Notes: generated from the sequence alone by a model not told the origin. Positions 1-6,405 are shown, counted from the stretch's first letter. The stretch: DNA of 6,583 nt from CAZUCU01 sp964618845 (GCA_964618845.1 CAZUCU010000029.1:1-6583), one strand, 5' to 3'. Translations and numbers: made by a program.

Positions 1-22
1 GCACCAATCCCAAAAGGATTAA

Positions 23-99
23 GGGCGATTAGCTCAGTTGGCTAGAGCAATCCGTTTACACCGGAAAGGTCAGGGGTTCAAGTCCCTTATCGCCCACCA
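23..99 (+). tRNA. tRNA-Val (anticodon UAC)
   Basis: The full cloverleaf can be folded by hand. The acceptor stem GGGCGAT (23-29) pairs with ATCGCCC (89-95). The D stem GCTC (32-35) pairs with GAGC (45-48). The anticodon loop 55-61 is TTTACAC, placing TAC at 57-59, which reads valine codons. The T stem AGGGG (72-76) pairs with CCCTT (84-88) around the loop TTCAAGT. The discriminator is A96 and the CCA end is encoded at 97-99. The outermost anticodon-stem pair (50/66) is an A-A mismatch; all other pairs are Watson-Crick or G-U. The gene is on the opposite strand to the protein genes and converges with the 102-residue gene that ends at 142. No T-run terminator follows it. Confidence 0.96.
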
Positions 100-109
100 G
101 AATAGAATT

Positions 110-155
110 TAGGGGAATAAAGAATTTGTAGTGAATAAATTTTAATGTTCCCCTA
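110..155. repeat. Inverted repeat at the convergent tRNA/pilus-operon junction
   Basis: TAGGGGAA (110-117) and TTCCCCTA (148-155) are perfect 8-base inverted arms separated by 30 bases. The right arm lies inside the last codons of the 102-residue gene, whose TAA stop is at 142-144. It could form a stem at the end of the minus-strand pilus transcript or of the tRNA transcript. The long loop and the absence of a clean T-run make it a poor intrinsic terminator, so the function is uncertain. Confidence 0.35.
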
Positions 156-450
156 CAGTCGAACTGCTTATACTACTTTCTTTATTAAACAAAGAAATAA
201 TTTCATCTGTTTTGTCTATTATTTTGTTTTCTTCAAGTAATAATGTCTCCTCTTTGAAAGAAGATGATATATAATTATTTATTTCTTGGAATTCCAAAAT
301 AGCTTTAACAAAAATAAAAATAATCAATAAAATACATAAACAGACGATCATAAACCAATCAAAGTAAATTGACACGCCAAAAATAGAAATCTTTTCTCTT
401 CTTTTCTCATTCAGTTCTTCTATTGTATATTTTTTATTTTTTATAAACAT
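142..450 (-). CDS. Small single-pass membrane protein, last gene of the pilMNO-like operon
   Basis: A 102-residue protein I do not recognise. Residues 1-30 are charged (KNKK near the start, KRREK at 16-20). A strongly hydrophobic stretch at about 32-50 is one membrane helix. The remaining 50 or so residues are acidic, then serine-rich (ISSS at 61-64 and SSISSS at 92-97), and end in TVGEH. By the positive-inside rule the N-terminus is cytoplasmic and the tail outside. The start codon lies one base after the stop of the pilO-like gene, so it is almost certainly co-transcribed and probably translationally coupled. Its position after pilM-pilN-pilO is where pilP lies in Proteobacteria, but there is no lipoprotein signal with a lipobox cysteine, no proline-rich linker and no PilP beta domain. 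A part in the pilus platform is inferred from context alone. Confidence 0.8.
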   Translation of the reverse strand: MFIKNKKYTIEELNEKRREKISIFGVSIYFDWFMIVCLCILLIIFIFVKAILEFQEINNYISSSFKEETLLLEENKIIDKTDEIISLFNKESSISSSTVGEH

Positions 451-451
451 A

Positions 452-949
452 TTATTTTGTTCTACTTATTATCCCCAAAAATATTCCCCAACTATCTAAA
501 TTATCTGATGTAATTTTACCAATTTTTATACTTTCAATCGAAATTTCTTTGTCAAAATTTTCTATATCACTTAAAAAATTTCTAATATTTCCCAAAGACC
601 CTTCGGCTAAAATTTCCAAAACTAAGTCTTCCTCAACAAAATCTGCTCGCTTTACTTCTCCTTGTAACTTATTATCAATAATTTTTTTCTCAAATTCTTC
701 AATAATTGGTAAAGGATTATCTTTACTCACTAAATACTCCCCTAATTGTTCTTTTTTCTGTATTATATTTTCAATTTTTTGGGAAAAATTATTATTGTCA
801 GGTAATTTACTCAAATAAAATAATGTATCTCTAATTTCGTATATTTTTTGTTTTCTAAAATTATTTTGTATATCGACAAACAGTGCAATACAAAACAACA
901 CCAAAAAAATAGAAACAAAAAATATTACTTTTTTATAATTATTATTCAT
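452..949 (-). CDS. PilO-like type IV pilus inner-membrane platform protein
   Basis: 165 residues with the PilO layout: a short basic N-terminus, one membrane helix at about 8-26, a helical probable coiled coil at about 30-72, and a C-terminal alpha/beta domain at about 78-165. The C-terminal half has the PilO-type pattern of a beta strand (VLEILAEG, 110-117), a helix that starts GNIRNFLSDIENF, then a strand (ISIESIKIGKI, 136-146) and a final strand containing WGIFLGI. In known systems PilO pairs with PilN through these ferredoxin-like domains and links PilM to the outer parts of the machine. At 165 residues it is shorter than the proteobacterial protein of about 200, as is common in reduced genomes. 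The start overlaps the end of the pilN-like gene by 8 bases. Identification rests on architecture and neighbours more than on sequence, and it could instead be named a second PilN-type protein. Confidence 0.75.
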   Translation of the reverse strand: MNNNYKKVIFFVSIFLVLFCIALFVDIQNNFRKQKIYEIRDTLFYLSKLPDNNNFSQKIENIIQKKEQLGEYLVSKDNPLPIIEEFEKKIIDNKLQGEVKRADFVEEDLVLEILAEGSLGNIRNFLSDIENFDKEISIESIKIGKITSDNLDSWGIFLGIISRTK

Positions 950-1478
950 CTTTATTTATTATAAAGGTTATATTAAAAGGGATATCAAAATTCTTGGTTA
1001 AATTAGAAATCGGGAAATTAAAATCTTCTACATATTTATTTTGCTCCAAAAGTTTTGTAAAAGTTAAAAGTGATTCTCTGTTAGATGCTAATCCAGAAAT
1101 ATTTATCTTACTGTGATTATCTTCTTTTGTAATTTGAATTGAAGAAAAATTTATGTCTTTTGGTTTTTGTGTATACAAATAATTGATTATTTCTGAGCCA
1201 GATTTTTTTTGGATACTAAATTTTTTATTTAAGTTTTTCAATTCAGTAATTTCTTTTTTATATTCATCAAGAATTTTTTCTCGTTCTGTTTTTTGTTCTT
1301 GTTTTGCTTGTCGAGATAAAGAATTTTCTTCTAATAAAATTGATCCCCAAACGGCACCTTCCAAAATCAACCATATAATTATTATAAATGACAAAGAGAA
1401 GAAAAGTTTAGTCAAAAATTCATTAACATAACTTTTTCTTAGATCTTTTTTATTTTTTTCTAAAAGAATTGTTGTCAT
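942..1478 (-). CDS. pilN: PilN-like type IV pilus inner-membrane platform protein
   Basis: 178 residues. The N-terminus TTILLEKNKKDLRKSY resembles the conserved PilN peptide (usually INLLP followed by charged residues ending near LR) that docks into PilM. A membrane helix spans about 25-48, followed by a long charged coiled coil at about 50-92. A ferredoxin-like domain at about 95-176 includes the pattern INISGLASNRESLLTFTKLL (125-144), typical of PilN: strand, glycine, turn, then a helix that reads like xLLxFxxxLE. Its ATG overlaps the TGA of pilM in an ATGA arrangement, so expression is coupled to that of its docking partner. The neighbours pilM upstream and pilO-like downstream are in the standard order. 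In the known machine PilN carries the PilM ring at the membrane and dimerises with PilO. Confidence 0.85.
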   Translation of the reverse strand: MTTILLEKNKKDLRKSYVNEFLTKLFFSLSFIIIIWLILEGAVWGSILLEENSLSRQAKQEQKTEREKILDEYKKEITELKNLNKKFSIQKKSGSEIINYLYTQKPKDINFSSIQITKEDNHSKINISGLASNRESLLTFTKLLEQNKYVEDFNFPISNLTKNFDIPFNITFIINKDE

Positions 1479-2467
1479 CTTAGTTTTTTTAACGTCAAAC
1501 CAATAGAAGTTGCATATTTAAGAGAATCTTTTAAATGAATGTTGGGAATATAGTCATCCAAATCAAAAGCATTAGACCAAACATTGGCAAATTTTACATT
1601 TAAAGGTAGGTGTTTTTCTAAATAATTAATTAATTCATTTGAATAAGCATTTTTCCCCACCAAAAATATAGTATTAATTTTTTGTAGATCTTTTTCTGTT
1701 AAGGAGGTACTCCAATAAATTATTACTTTATTTATATTCTCCTTCAAAATTCTTGCTTCCTCTTCATCAAAACCCTCAGCAAAATTTTTACCCTTCAAAG
1801 GAAGAATTTGAGCATATTGAACAACTTCGTTTTTTATTATTGCCAAACTTGAAACATATTGATCCAAATTAACCAACACGAACTGATCGTCAACATTTTT
1901 TACAATCGCTCGAGCAGTTGCATGTGTTTCTGGTTCAAAAGAAATGGGAATCAGACCCGCCAATTCAAATATCTGAGTATATTTTTCTATAATATCCTTA
2001 TTTATAACAGTAACAATGGCTTCTATATCATTTTCATCCATTTTTATGACAAAATAATCAATCAGAGCATCTTCTGGCTTTATCGGGACATTTTCTTCAA
2101 CAGAAAAAATTAATGCTTTCCCCAAATCTTTTCCGACATTCGTTGGTATTTTTGTTTTGTATATGTAATTTCGAACTTCGGGAATAGAAACATTAACATA
2201 TTTAACACCAAAATCATTTTTGATCTGTTTCAAAACACCTATCAGTTCCTCACAATTTTTATATTCTGGATTCACTTCAAACAAACCGCATACTTGATTA
2301 AGATTATATTCTTTAAATCTTTTGGGGATTTTACCAAATTTACTATCTTCGAATTGCATTACTCTTAAAGTACTTCTACACATATCAACCCCGACAAAAT
2401 CAAGAGATAGCGATTTTGGTATCGGAAAAAACTTTATGAATTTTTTCAAAAATCCATTTAAACTCAT
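1475..2467 (-). CDS. pilM: PilM, actin-like cytoplasmic pilus assembly protein
   Basis: 330 residues, close to the usual 340-360 for the family. After a short basic N-terminus, the actin/FtsA-type phosphate-1 strand-turn is at 25-37 (VGVDMCRSTLRVM). The hydrophobic segment SIPEVRNYIYKTKIP (94-108) and the helix starting EENVPIKPEDALIDYFV (124-140) match the PilM core, as does FEPETHATARAI (177-188). The second phosphate region is around 197-211 and the adenosine region is FLVGKNAYSNEL (268-279). PilM forms a cytoplasmic ring that binds the PilN N-terminus and responds to ATP. Here the binding motifs are off-consensus: C30 replaces glycine in the first, the expected aspartate of the second is N200, and the usual GG of the adenosine motif is GK. 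The gene ends in TGA overlapping pilN. A near-perfect -10 box lies 7 bases before the ATG, so the message is probably leaderless. Confidence 0.9.
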   Translation of the reverse strand: MSLNGFLKKFIKFFPIPKSLSLDFVGVDMCRSTLRVMQFEDSKFGKIPKRFKEYNLNQVCGLFEVNPEYKNCEELIGVLKQIKNDFGVKYVNVSIPEVRNYIYKTKIPTNVGKDLGKALIFSVEENVPIKPEDALIDYFVIKMDENDIEAIVTVINKDIIEKYTQIFELAGLIPISFEPETHATARAIVKNVDDQFVLVNLDQYVSSLAIIKNEVVQYAQILPLKGKNFAEGFDEEEARILKENINKVIIYWSTSLTEKDLQKINTIFLVGKNAYSNELINYLEKHLPLNVKFANVWSNAFDLDDYIPNIHLKDSLKYATSIGLTLKKLR

Positions 2468-2474
2468 TGAATTA

Positions 2475-2480
2475 ATTATA
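2475..2480 (-). promoter_or_regulatory. -10 element (TATAAT) before pilM, probably giving a leaderless mRNA
   Basis: Reading the minus strand, a consensus TATAAT lies in the 50-base gap between the ATPase gene and pilM. Seven bases (TAATTCA) separate it from the ATG at 2467, so the expected +1 falls at 2467-2468, on or one base before the start codon. No convincing -35 hexamer is seen at 16-18 bases (nearest is TTTCTG). There is no Shine-Dalgarno sequence. It would drive the pilM-pilN-pilO-like-102-residue unit separately from the ATPase. Confidence 0.55.
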
Positions 2481-2517
2481 CAATAGTAAATGATAAGCAG
2501 AAAGTTATATCAAAATT

Positions 2518-5280
2518 TTAAAATGAATTTATTGGTTCTTTTTTATATTTTCTGGCAATTTCTTCTTCTATTTCTTCTCTGTCTCTACCATATTTAGCAA
2601 AGGATAATTCCTTTAATAATTGTACTTGTTCCAAATTTCCCTCTGCTGGGCTTAAAGCTTTAAGAGAAAATGGTTTTATCGGAATCCCATTTGATAGCAT
2701 TTTGATATAAGCATTAAAGTTATCAATATTTTGAATGTCTTTGGCTTCAAATACAGGTGAAAATTGTGATTCCAAAAATTCTGCATCTTTAGAGCCAACT
2801 CTGTACGCACAAATGGTTCCAACGTTACCAAATACAGAGTTTCTTATGTCATCAGAAAGTTGGTCTATAAATTGGTGGGCAATATTTAGAGATAAACCAT
2901 ATTTTCGAGCCTCAGACAAAATCGAAGAAATCGAAGGCGTTGTAATATTTTGAAATTCGTCTATATATAAATAAAACGGTGGTAAATCTTTGCCAAAAGA
3001 ATCAACACGGGAAAGCGCCGCCATTAAAATTTTTCCAACCAAAATCAAACCTATAAGATTAGAATTAATTTCTCCCAAGCGTCCTTTCGCAAGATTCACT
3101 AATAAGATTTTCTTTTCATCCATTACTTTTCTAAAATTGAAACTTGATTTTTCTTGAGCAATAATTGGTCTCATTATATCGTTTGTCAAAAAAACATCGA
3201 ATTTGTTTGTAATATATGGAACAACATTTGCAAGCGACATTTCTCCCCCAGCTTTTTCTAAATTTTCTCTCCAGGCATTTACTATTACAGGATTTTTACA
3301 TTTTGATAATTTCAAATCTCTAAAACTTTTCTCAGTTAAAACTCTTGCAACATCAAGCAGGGTTGATCCTGTATCTGGATCTTCCAAAACAAGCATTGTT
3401 GCATTCCTAAAATATTGTTCAAACGCTGGACCCATAGATTCTGGATTTGATGCTCCATATAATTTGTGAAAAATACTAAATAATTCATTAACTACAAAAG
3501 TTTTCTGCTCAGGATAATTTTTATCATATTCAAGCATATTCAAAGCCATCGGCATATTAAGATTCCCCCCGGGATCAAAATAAATTACATCATCCATTCG
3601 CTCAGGTGGAATATTTGCCAAAATAATTTGGACATCAGATCCGTGTGGATCAATAAAACAACACCCTTCCCCATTTTTAATATCTTGAATGATCATATTA
3701 TCCAAAATAGTTGATTTACCTGTACCAGTTTGCCCCAAAACATAAAAGTGTCTAATTCTATCTTTTGGAGCAAAATATATATCTGTTACTAAATTTCTAT
3801 GAATATTTTGGCCCAGAAGAATTCCGTCTGCTGGTATATTCACCGGAGATGGTGCAGTTTTAAACCCGGCAGTTTTAAGCTGAGGAGATAAACCCTTTTG
3901 TTCTGAAACAAAATATAATATAGAAGAAATTTCTTCTATACTAAGTGGAGTATCAAAAGCTGGATCAAATTCTCTAAATGAAAATTTTTTAAAAAAATGT
4001 TTTTTGTGTGATTTTTTAATATCTTCATATTTAAATCTATTTCCAGAAGTGTTATCAAATTGATTAAACGAGGATTTGATATCAGACAAAATTGCATTTG
4101 CTCTGTTTTCTTTTATTGCTGATGTAACTATTCTTATATTAGTAGAAACAACTTCCGTATTGATTTTCTTTTTAACCTGATCAAGTAAAAAAGTATTTGT
4201 TCCCAAACTTTTCTCTTCCGTTTTTTTATCTCCTATCCCAAAAGAAGCAGTAATAACTTTGGAAATTCCACGAATAACTTTATCGCCAAAAGTGTTTCTA
4301 ACATAAAATTTCTCCGAATCTTTATCACCTTTTTCTAAATCTTTTATTCCTTTAAAATAAAATTTTGTATAAAAATCTTTGACTGGTTTAAAAATTATTT
4401 GGACAGTCGCTGCTTCACTTTTTTCATCAAGTTTAGAAAAAACATTCAATAAAACTCTAATAGGATCAGTGTTCATTTCTTCAATAATTTTTATTGGTTT
4501 AGCTGGAGCCTCTTTTTGAAGCACATAAGAACCAACGGATTCCCCATCCTCATTGAAAACATTAAAATCATCATTTTTTATCTCTATTCGTGCATCAGGA
4601 AAAATAGAGAGAATTTGTTTTTCAAATAAATCAATCTCAGAATCTGCTACAGAAATATAAAACACAAACTCTTTACTAGAAAGAGCATTTGTAATTTCAA
4701 TTGTAAGAAATTCATTATCCTTAGCAATTGACAGCATCCCCATATAAAATTGTTGCATTTTGTGATATAAATCTTTGAAAGTTTCTTCACTATTCCCCCT
4801 AAAATCAGGCAAAATTATTTCAAACAAAGTCCTCCCTACAATTTTCGCAATTTCAGACTTGGGGCTGAAATTTTTAATTGGCAAACCTTCTTTTACATAT
4901 TGAACAAGGAATCGATGAAAATCATCTTGAATATGTTCATTTTCCATTTTTGAAACTATGGATAAAGTATTTATAATGCCTTTGGTTTGAAGTAATAATA
5001 CTAATTCAGCCATTTTGTCATCGTGTTTTTCTGGGCTTAATTTGAGAACAATTTCATCTTGAATTTTCTCTGGTATATAACTACCCTTCTCCAAAATTTC
5101 TTCTGGCAAATTTTTTTGATATTCGTTTATTGTTTTACGAACAATGCTTTCTTTTTGCCGTTCTGAAACAGAGTCCATGTTTTTTTCTTTTTCTGATATC
5201 TGCTGTCTAAGATATGCAATTTCTTCCTCGGGAGAAGAGAATTTTTTTTCTTCAAAGTTTTTTGGTATTTTAAATTCCAT
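2518..5280 (-). CDS. VirD4/TraD/HerA-like DNA-translocating ATPase (type IV secretion coupling-protein type)
   Basis: 920 residues. It opens with a charged probable coiled coil (about 15-60), with no membrane helix. An N-terminal domain at about 145-300 has the pattern TLFEIILPDFRGNSEETF (151-168), then the strand FVFYISVAD and helix LFEKQILSIFPDARIEI; I remember similar domains ahead of conjugation-type ATPases in Patescibacteria. A second block starts DPIRVLLNVFSKLDEKSEAA (272-291). The RecA-like motor spans about 480-860: Walker A GQTGTGKST (516-524, K522), IDPHG soon after, Walker B LYIDE (D774, E775) and a sensor-like NIAHQF (799-804). The tail (about 895-920) is acidic then basic. Such ATPases bind and pump DNA or hand substrates to a membrane channel. 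Lack of an N-terminal membrane anchor separates it from classical VirD4 and favours a soluble HerA/TraD-like motor. The stop is 50 bases before pilM; the start follows yqaA by 24 bases. Substrate and partner are not shown. Confidence 0.85.
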   Translation of the reverse strand: MEFKIPKNFEEKKFSSPEEEIAYLRQQISEKEKNMDSVSERQKESIVRKTINEYQKNLPEEILEKGSYIPEKIQDEIVLKLSPEKHDDKMAELVLLLQTKGIINTLSIVSKMENEHIQDDFHRFLVQYVKEGLPIKNFSPKSEIAKIVGRTLFEIILPDFRGNSEETFKDLYHKMQQFYMGMLSIAKDNEFLTIEITNALSSKEFVFYISVADSEIDLFEKQILSIFPDARIEIKNDDFNVFNEDGESVGSYVLQKEAPAKPIKIIEEMNTDPIRVLLNVFSKLDEKSEAATVQIIFKPVKDFYTKFYFKGIKDLEKGDKDSEKFYVRNTFGDKVIRGISKVITASFGIGDKKTEEKSLGTNTFLLDQVKKKINTEVVSTNIRIVTSAIKENRANAILSDIKSSFNQFDNTSGNRFKYEDIKKSHKKHFFKKFSFREFDPAFDTPLSIEEISSILYFVSEQKGLSPQLKTAGFKTAPSPVNIPADGILLGQNIHRNLVTDIYFAPKDRIRHFYVLGQTGTGKSTILDNMIIQDIKNGEGCCFIDPHGSDVQIILANIPPERMDDVIYFDPGGNLNMPMALNMLEYDKNYPEQKTFVVNELFSIFHKLYGASNPESMGPAFEQYFRNATMLVLEDPDTGSTLLDVARVLTEKSFRDLKLSKCKNPVIVNAWRENLEKAGGEMSLANVVPYITNKFDVFLTNDIMRPIIAQEKSSFNFRKVMDEKKILLVNLAKGRLGEINSNLIGLILVGKILMAALSRVDSFGKDLPPFYLYIDEFQNITTPSISSILSEARKYGLSLNIAHQFIDQLSDDIRNSVFGNVGTICAYRVGSKDAEFLESQFSPVFEAKDIQNIDNFNAYIKMLSNGIPIKPFSLKALSPAEGNLEQVQLLKELSFAKYGRDREEIEEEIARKYKKEPINSF

Positions 5281-5287
5281 ATTAAGT

Positions 5288-5296
5288 ATTTTATCA
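5288..5296 (-). promoter_or_regulatory. Extended -10 element (TGATAAAAT) before the ATPase gene
   Basis: On the minus strand TGA-TAAAAT lies in the 24-base gap after yqaA: an extended -10 (TGn) plus a hexamer one base off consensus. Seven bases (ACTTAAT) separate it from the ATG at 5280, the same geometry as before pilM. The predicted +1 is at 5280-5281, so this would also be a leaderless mRNA. The -35 region (CTGAAG at 17 bases) is weak, as extended -10 promoters allow. No Shine-Dalgarno sequence is present. Read-through from yqaA is also possible. Confidence 0.45.
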
Positions 5297-5304
5297 GATT
5301 TATT

Positions 5305-5886
5305 CTAAAACTTCAGAAAAACAAAAAAAACAACAACTAATAACACTACCAAAATAGTAATCAAATCAAAATATTTTATAAATAATTTCCCATATTTTTC
5401 ACCCAAATATTTAGAAATAAAACCAACCAAAAAAAATCTTCCTCCTCTGCCAATAATTGAAGCAGTTATGAGAGTCAATAAATTTATTTTAAAAAAACCT
5501 GATGCAATTGTAAAAACTTTGTATGGGATTGGGGTAAACGCCGCTACAAAAATAGACCAAAAAGCATTATTTTTAAATAATATTTTTACAGTTTCAAATT
5601 GATCTTCCAAAGAATAAGCATTAATTATCCATCGACCAAAAATTTCAAAAAAGAAAGCCCCTATTACAAAACCCAAAATGCCACCGAGAACCGAAAAAAA
5701 AGTAACCAAAGACGAATATAAAAACCATCTGGTTGGCCTTTTGATAACCATTAACATCAAAAAGGGGTCTGGGGGAATTGGAAAAAATGAACTTTCAGCA
5801 AATGTTAAAAAAGATAACCAAAATATTTTTGATTTTTCAGATAATCTTGACAACCACAAACTTATTTTTTCTCTAATTTTTTTCAT
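5305..5886 (-). CDS. yqaA: YqaA/DedA-family (VTT-type) membrane protein
   Basis: 193 residues, the normal size for YqaA. The family signatures are present: FAESSFFPIPPD (29-40) with the acidic residue and proline-rich reentrant turn, the second reentrant segment FTPIPYKVFTIASGFF (117-132), and GRGGRFFLVG (146-155) with the conserved arginines. Hydrophobic segments lie at about 22-48, 55-82, 110-145 and 174-192. Members of the wider DedA superfamily move lipids across membranes, including undecaprenyl phosphate carriers; for the YqaA branch the substrate is less certain. The ATG overlaps the stop of the Trbp111-like gene by one base (TAATG), indicating translational re-initiation and a two-gene operon. 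The ATPase gene follows after 24 bases. Confidence 0.88.
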   Translation of the reverse strand: MKKIREKISLWLSRLSEKSKIFWLSFLTFAESSFFPIPPDPFLMLMVIKRPTRWFLYSSLVTFFSVLGGILGFVIGAFFFEIFGRWIINAYSLEDQFETVKILFKNNAFWSIFVAAFTPIPYKVFTIASGFFKINLLTLITASIIGRGGRFFLVGFISKYLGEKYGKLFIKYFDLITILVVLLVVVFFVFLKF

Positions 5887-6221
5887 TATGAAATATTTGA
5901 ACCGCTTTTAATTTGTGGGTTAACTTCCAAAAGTGAGAAATTTTCATCTTCATCATGAACTGCCAAAATCATTCCGTTACTTTCCAGCCCCATCATTTTT
6001 CTTGGTTCTAAATTGGTCACAAAAGGCACCTTCTTTCCTACCAAAACTTGCGGGTCTTCATAAAATTTCTTTATACCAGAGAGAATTTGTCTTTCTTCCT
6101 CCCCAAACTTAACGATTAACTTCAAAAGTTTATCAGACCCTCCAATTTCTTCTACTGATAAAATCTCTCCCACTTTGATTTCAACTTTCTTAAAATCTTC
6201 GTGTGTAATTTGTTTTGTCAT
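5886..6221 (-). CDS. Trbp111-like stand-alone tRNA-binding OB-fold protein
   Basis: 111 residues forming a single tRNA-binding OB-fold, the same size as the structure-specific tRNA-binding protein Trbp111 and equivalent to the C-terminal domain of bacterial methionyl-tRNA synthetase. Diagnostic stretches are KVEIKVGEI (12-20), SDKLLKLIVKFG (29-40), RQILSGI (44-50) and NLEPRKMMGLESNGMILA (70-87). The protein is expected to dimerise, bind the outer corner of tRNAs without strong sequence preference, and either assist MetRS in trans or act as a chaperone for tRNA. CsaA is the main alternative, but the PRKMMGxESxGM signature fits the MetG C-terminal/Trbp111 group better. A TATAAT box lies 17 bases upstream of the ATG and yqaA follows with a one-base overlap. 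The C-terminus is short and ends SGSNIS. Confidence 0.9.
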   Translation of the reverse strand: MTKQITHEDFKKVEIKVGEILSVEEIGGSDKLLKLIVKFGEEERQILSGIKKFYEDPQVLVGKKVPFVTNLEPRKMMGLESNGMILAVHDEDENFSLLEVNPQIKSGSNIS

Positions 6222-6238
6222 ATTTCTATACTAACAAA

Positions 6239-6244
6239 ATTATA
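6239..6244 (-). promoter_or_regulatory. -10 element (TATAAT) before the Trbp111-like gene
   Basis: Consensus TATAAT on the minus strand, 17 bases before the ATG at 6221. The predicted +1 is near 6232, leaving a leader of about 11 bases (AGTATAGAAAT) with no Shine-Dalgarno sequence. The -35 region at 17 bases (AATAGG) is poor. It would serve the Trbp111-like/yqaA pair. Confidence 0.45.
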
Positions 6245-6288
6245 CCCAACACCCAATATCCCTATTAATAATCTGTGCAATCTCTGTA

Positions 6289-6301
6289 CCATACGATATG
6301 G
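6289..6301. repeat. Short perfect inverted repeat upstream of the Trbp111-like promoter
   Basis: CCATA (6289-6293) and TATGG (6297-6301) are perfect 5-base arms around a 3-base centre. It lies about 45 bases upstream of the -10 box at 6239-6244. An operator-like role is possible, but arms this short arise often by chance in AT-rich DNA. Confidence 0.2.
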
Positions 6302-6308
6302 AGCAAAT

Positions 6309-6379
6309 AATTTTTCAATATTCAATTTTCAATACACCCCAAACCTTCGGTTTGGGGTGTATAAACAATTTTTCAATAT
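6309..6379. repeat. 13-base direct repeat flanking the large hairpin
   Basis: AATTTTTCAATAT occurs exactly at 6309-6321 and again at 6367-6379, one copy on each side of the perfect hairpin at 6332-6362. A related partial unit (TTCAATTTTCAATA) fills 6321-6334 between the left copy and the hairpin. Thirteen exact bases in AT-rich DNA is modest evidence, but the symmetrical placement around a perfect palindrome suggests one unit, perhaps a small intergenic repeat. Confidence 0.45.
6332..6362. repeat. Perfect 14-bp hairpin with a 3-base loop
   Basis: The arms 6332-6345 (ATACACCCCAAACC) and 6349-6362 (GGTTTGGGGTGTAT) are perfect inverted complements around TTC, which reads GAA on the minus strand. 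It starts 44 bases after the stop of the partial gene at 6406 and could end that minus-strand transcript, but no T-run follows on either strand, so it is not a classical intrinsic terminator. Alternatives are a processing stem, an intergenic repeat element, or the cruciform that follows variable regions in some diversity-generating retroelements. Confidence 0.8.
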
Positions 6380-6380
6380 C

Positions 6381-6399
6381 ATCCTCGCTTCGCTCGGAT
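6381..6399 (-). repeat. Small hairpin with a GCGAAGC core just after the partial gene
   Basis: On the minus strand the sequence is ATCC-GA-GC-GAA-GC-GA-GGAT. The outer four bases pair (ATCC/GGAT), the inner GC/GC pairs close a GAA triloop, and the two GA steps between can form tandem G-A pairs. The heptamer GCGAAGC is known to fold into an unusually stable DNA mini-hairpin. It begins 6 bases after the TAG stop at 6406-6408. Confidence 0.55.
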
Positions 6400-6405
6400 C
6401 AAAAA

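Noticed and set aside
549..5911. Plus-strand open frames of 70-90 codons opposite the pilus, ATPase and yqaA genes
   Set aside because: Each is the complement of a gene with clear family motifs, has no promoter or start signal and shows no sensible protein pattern.
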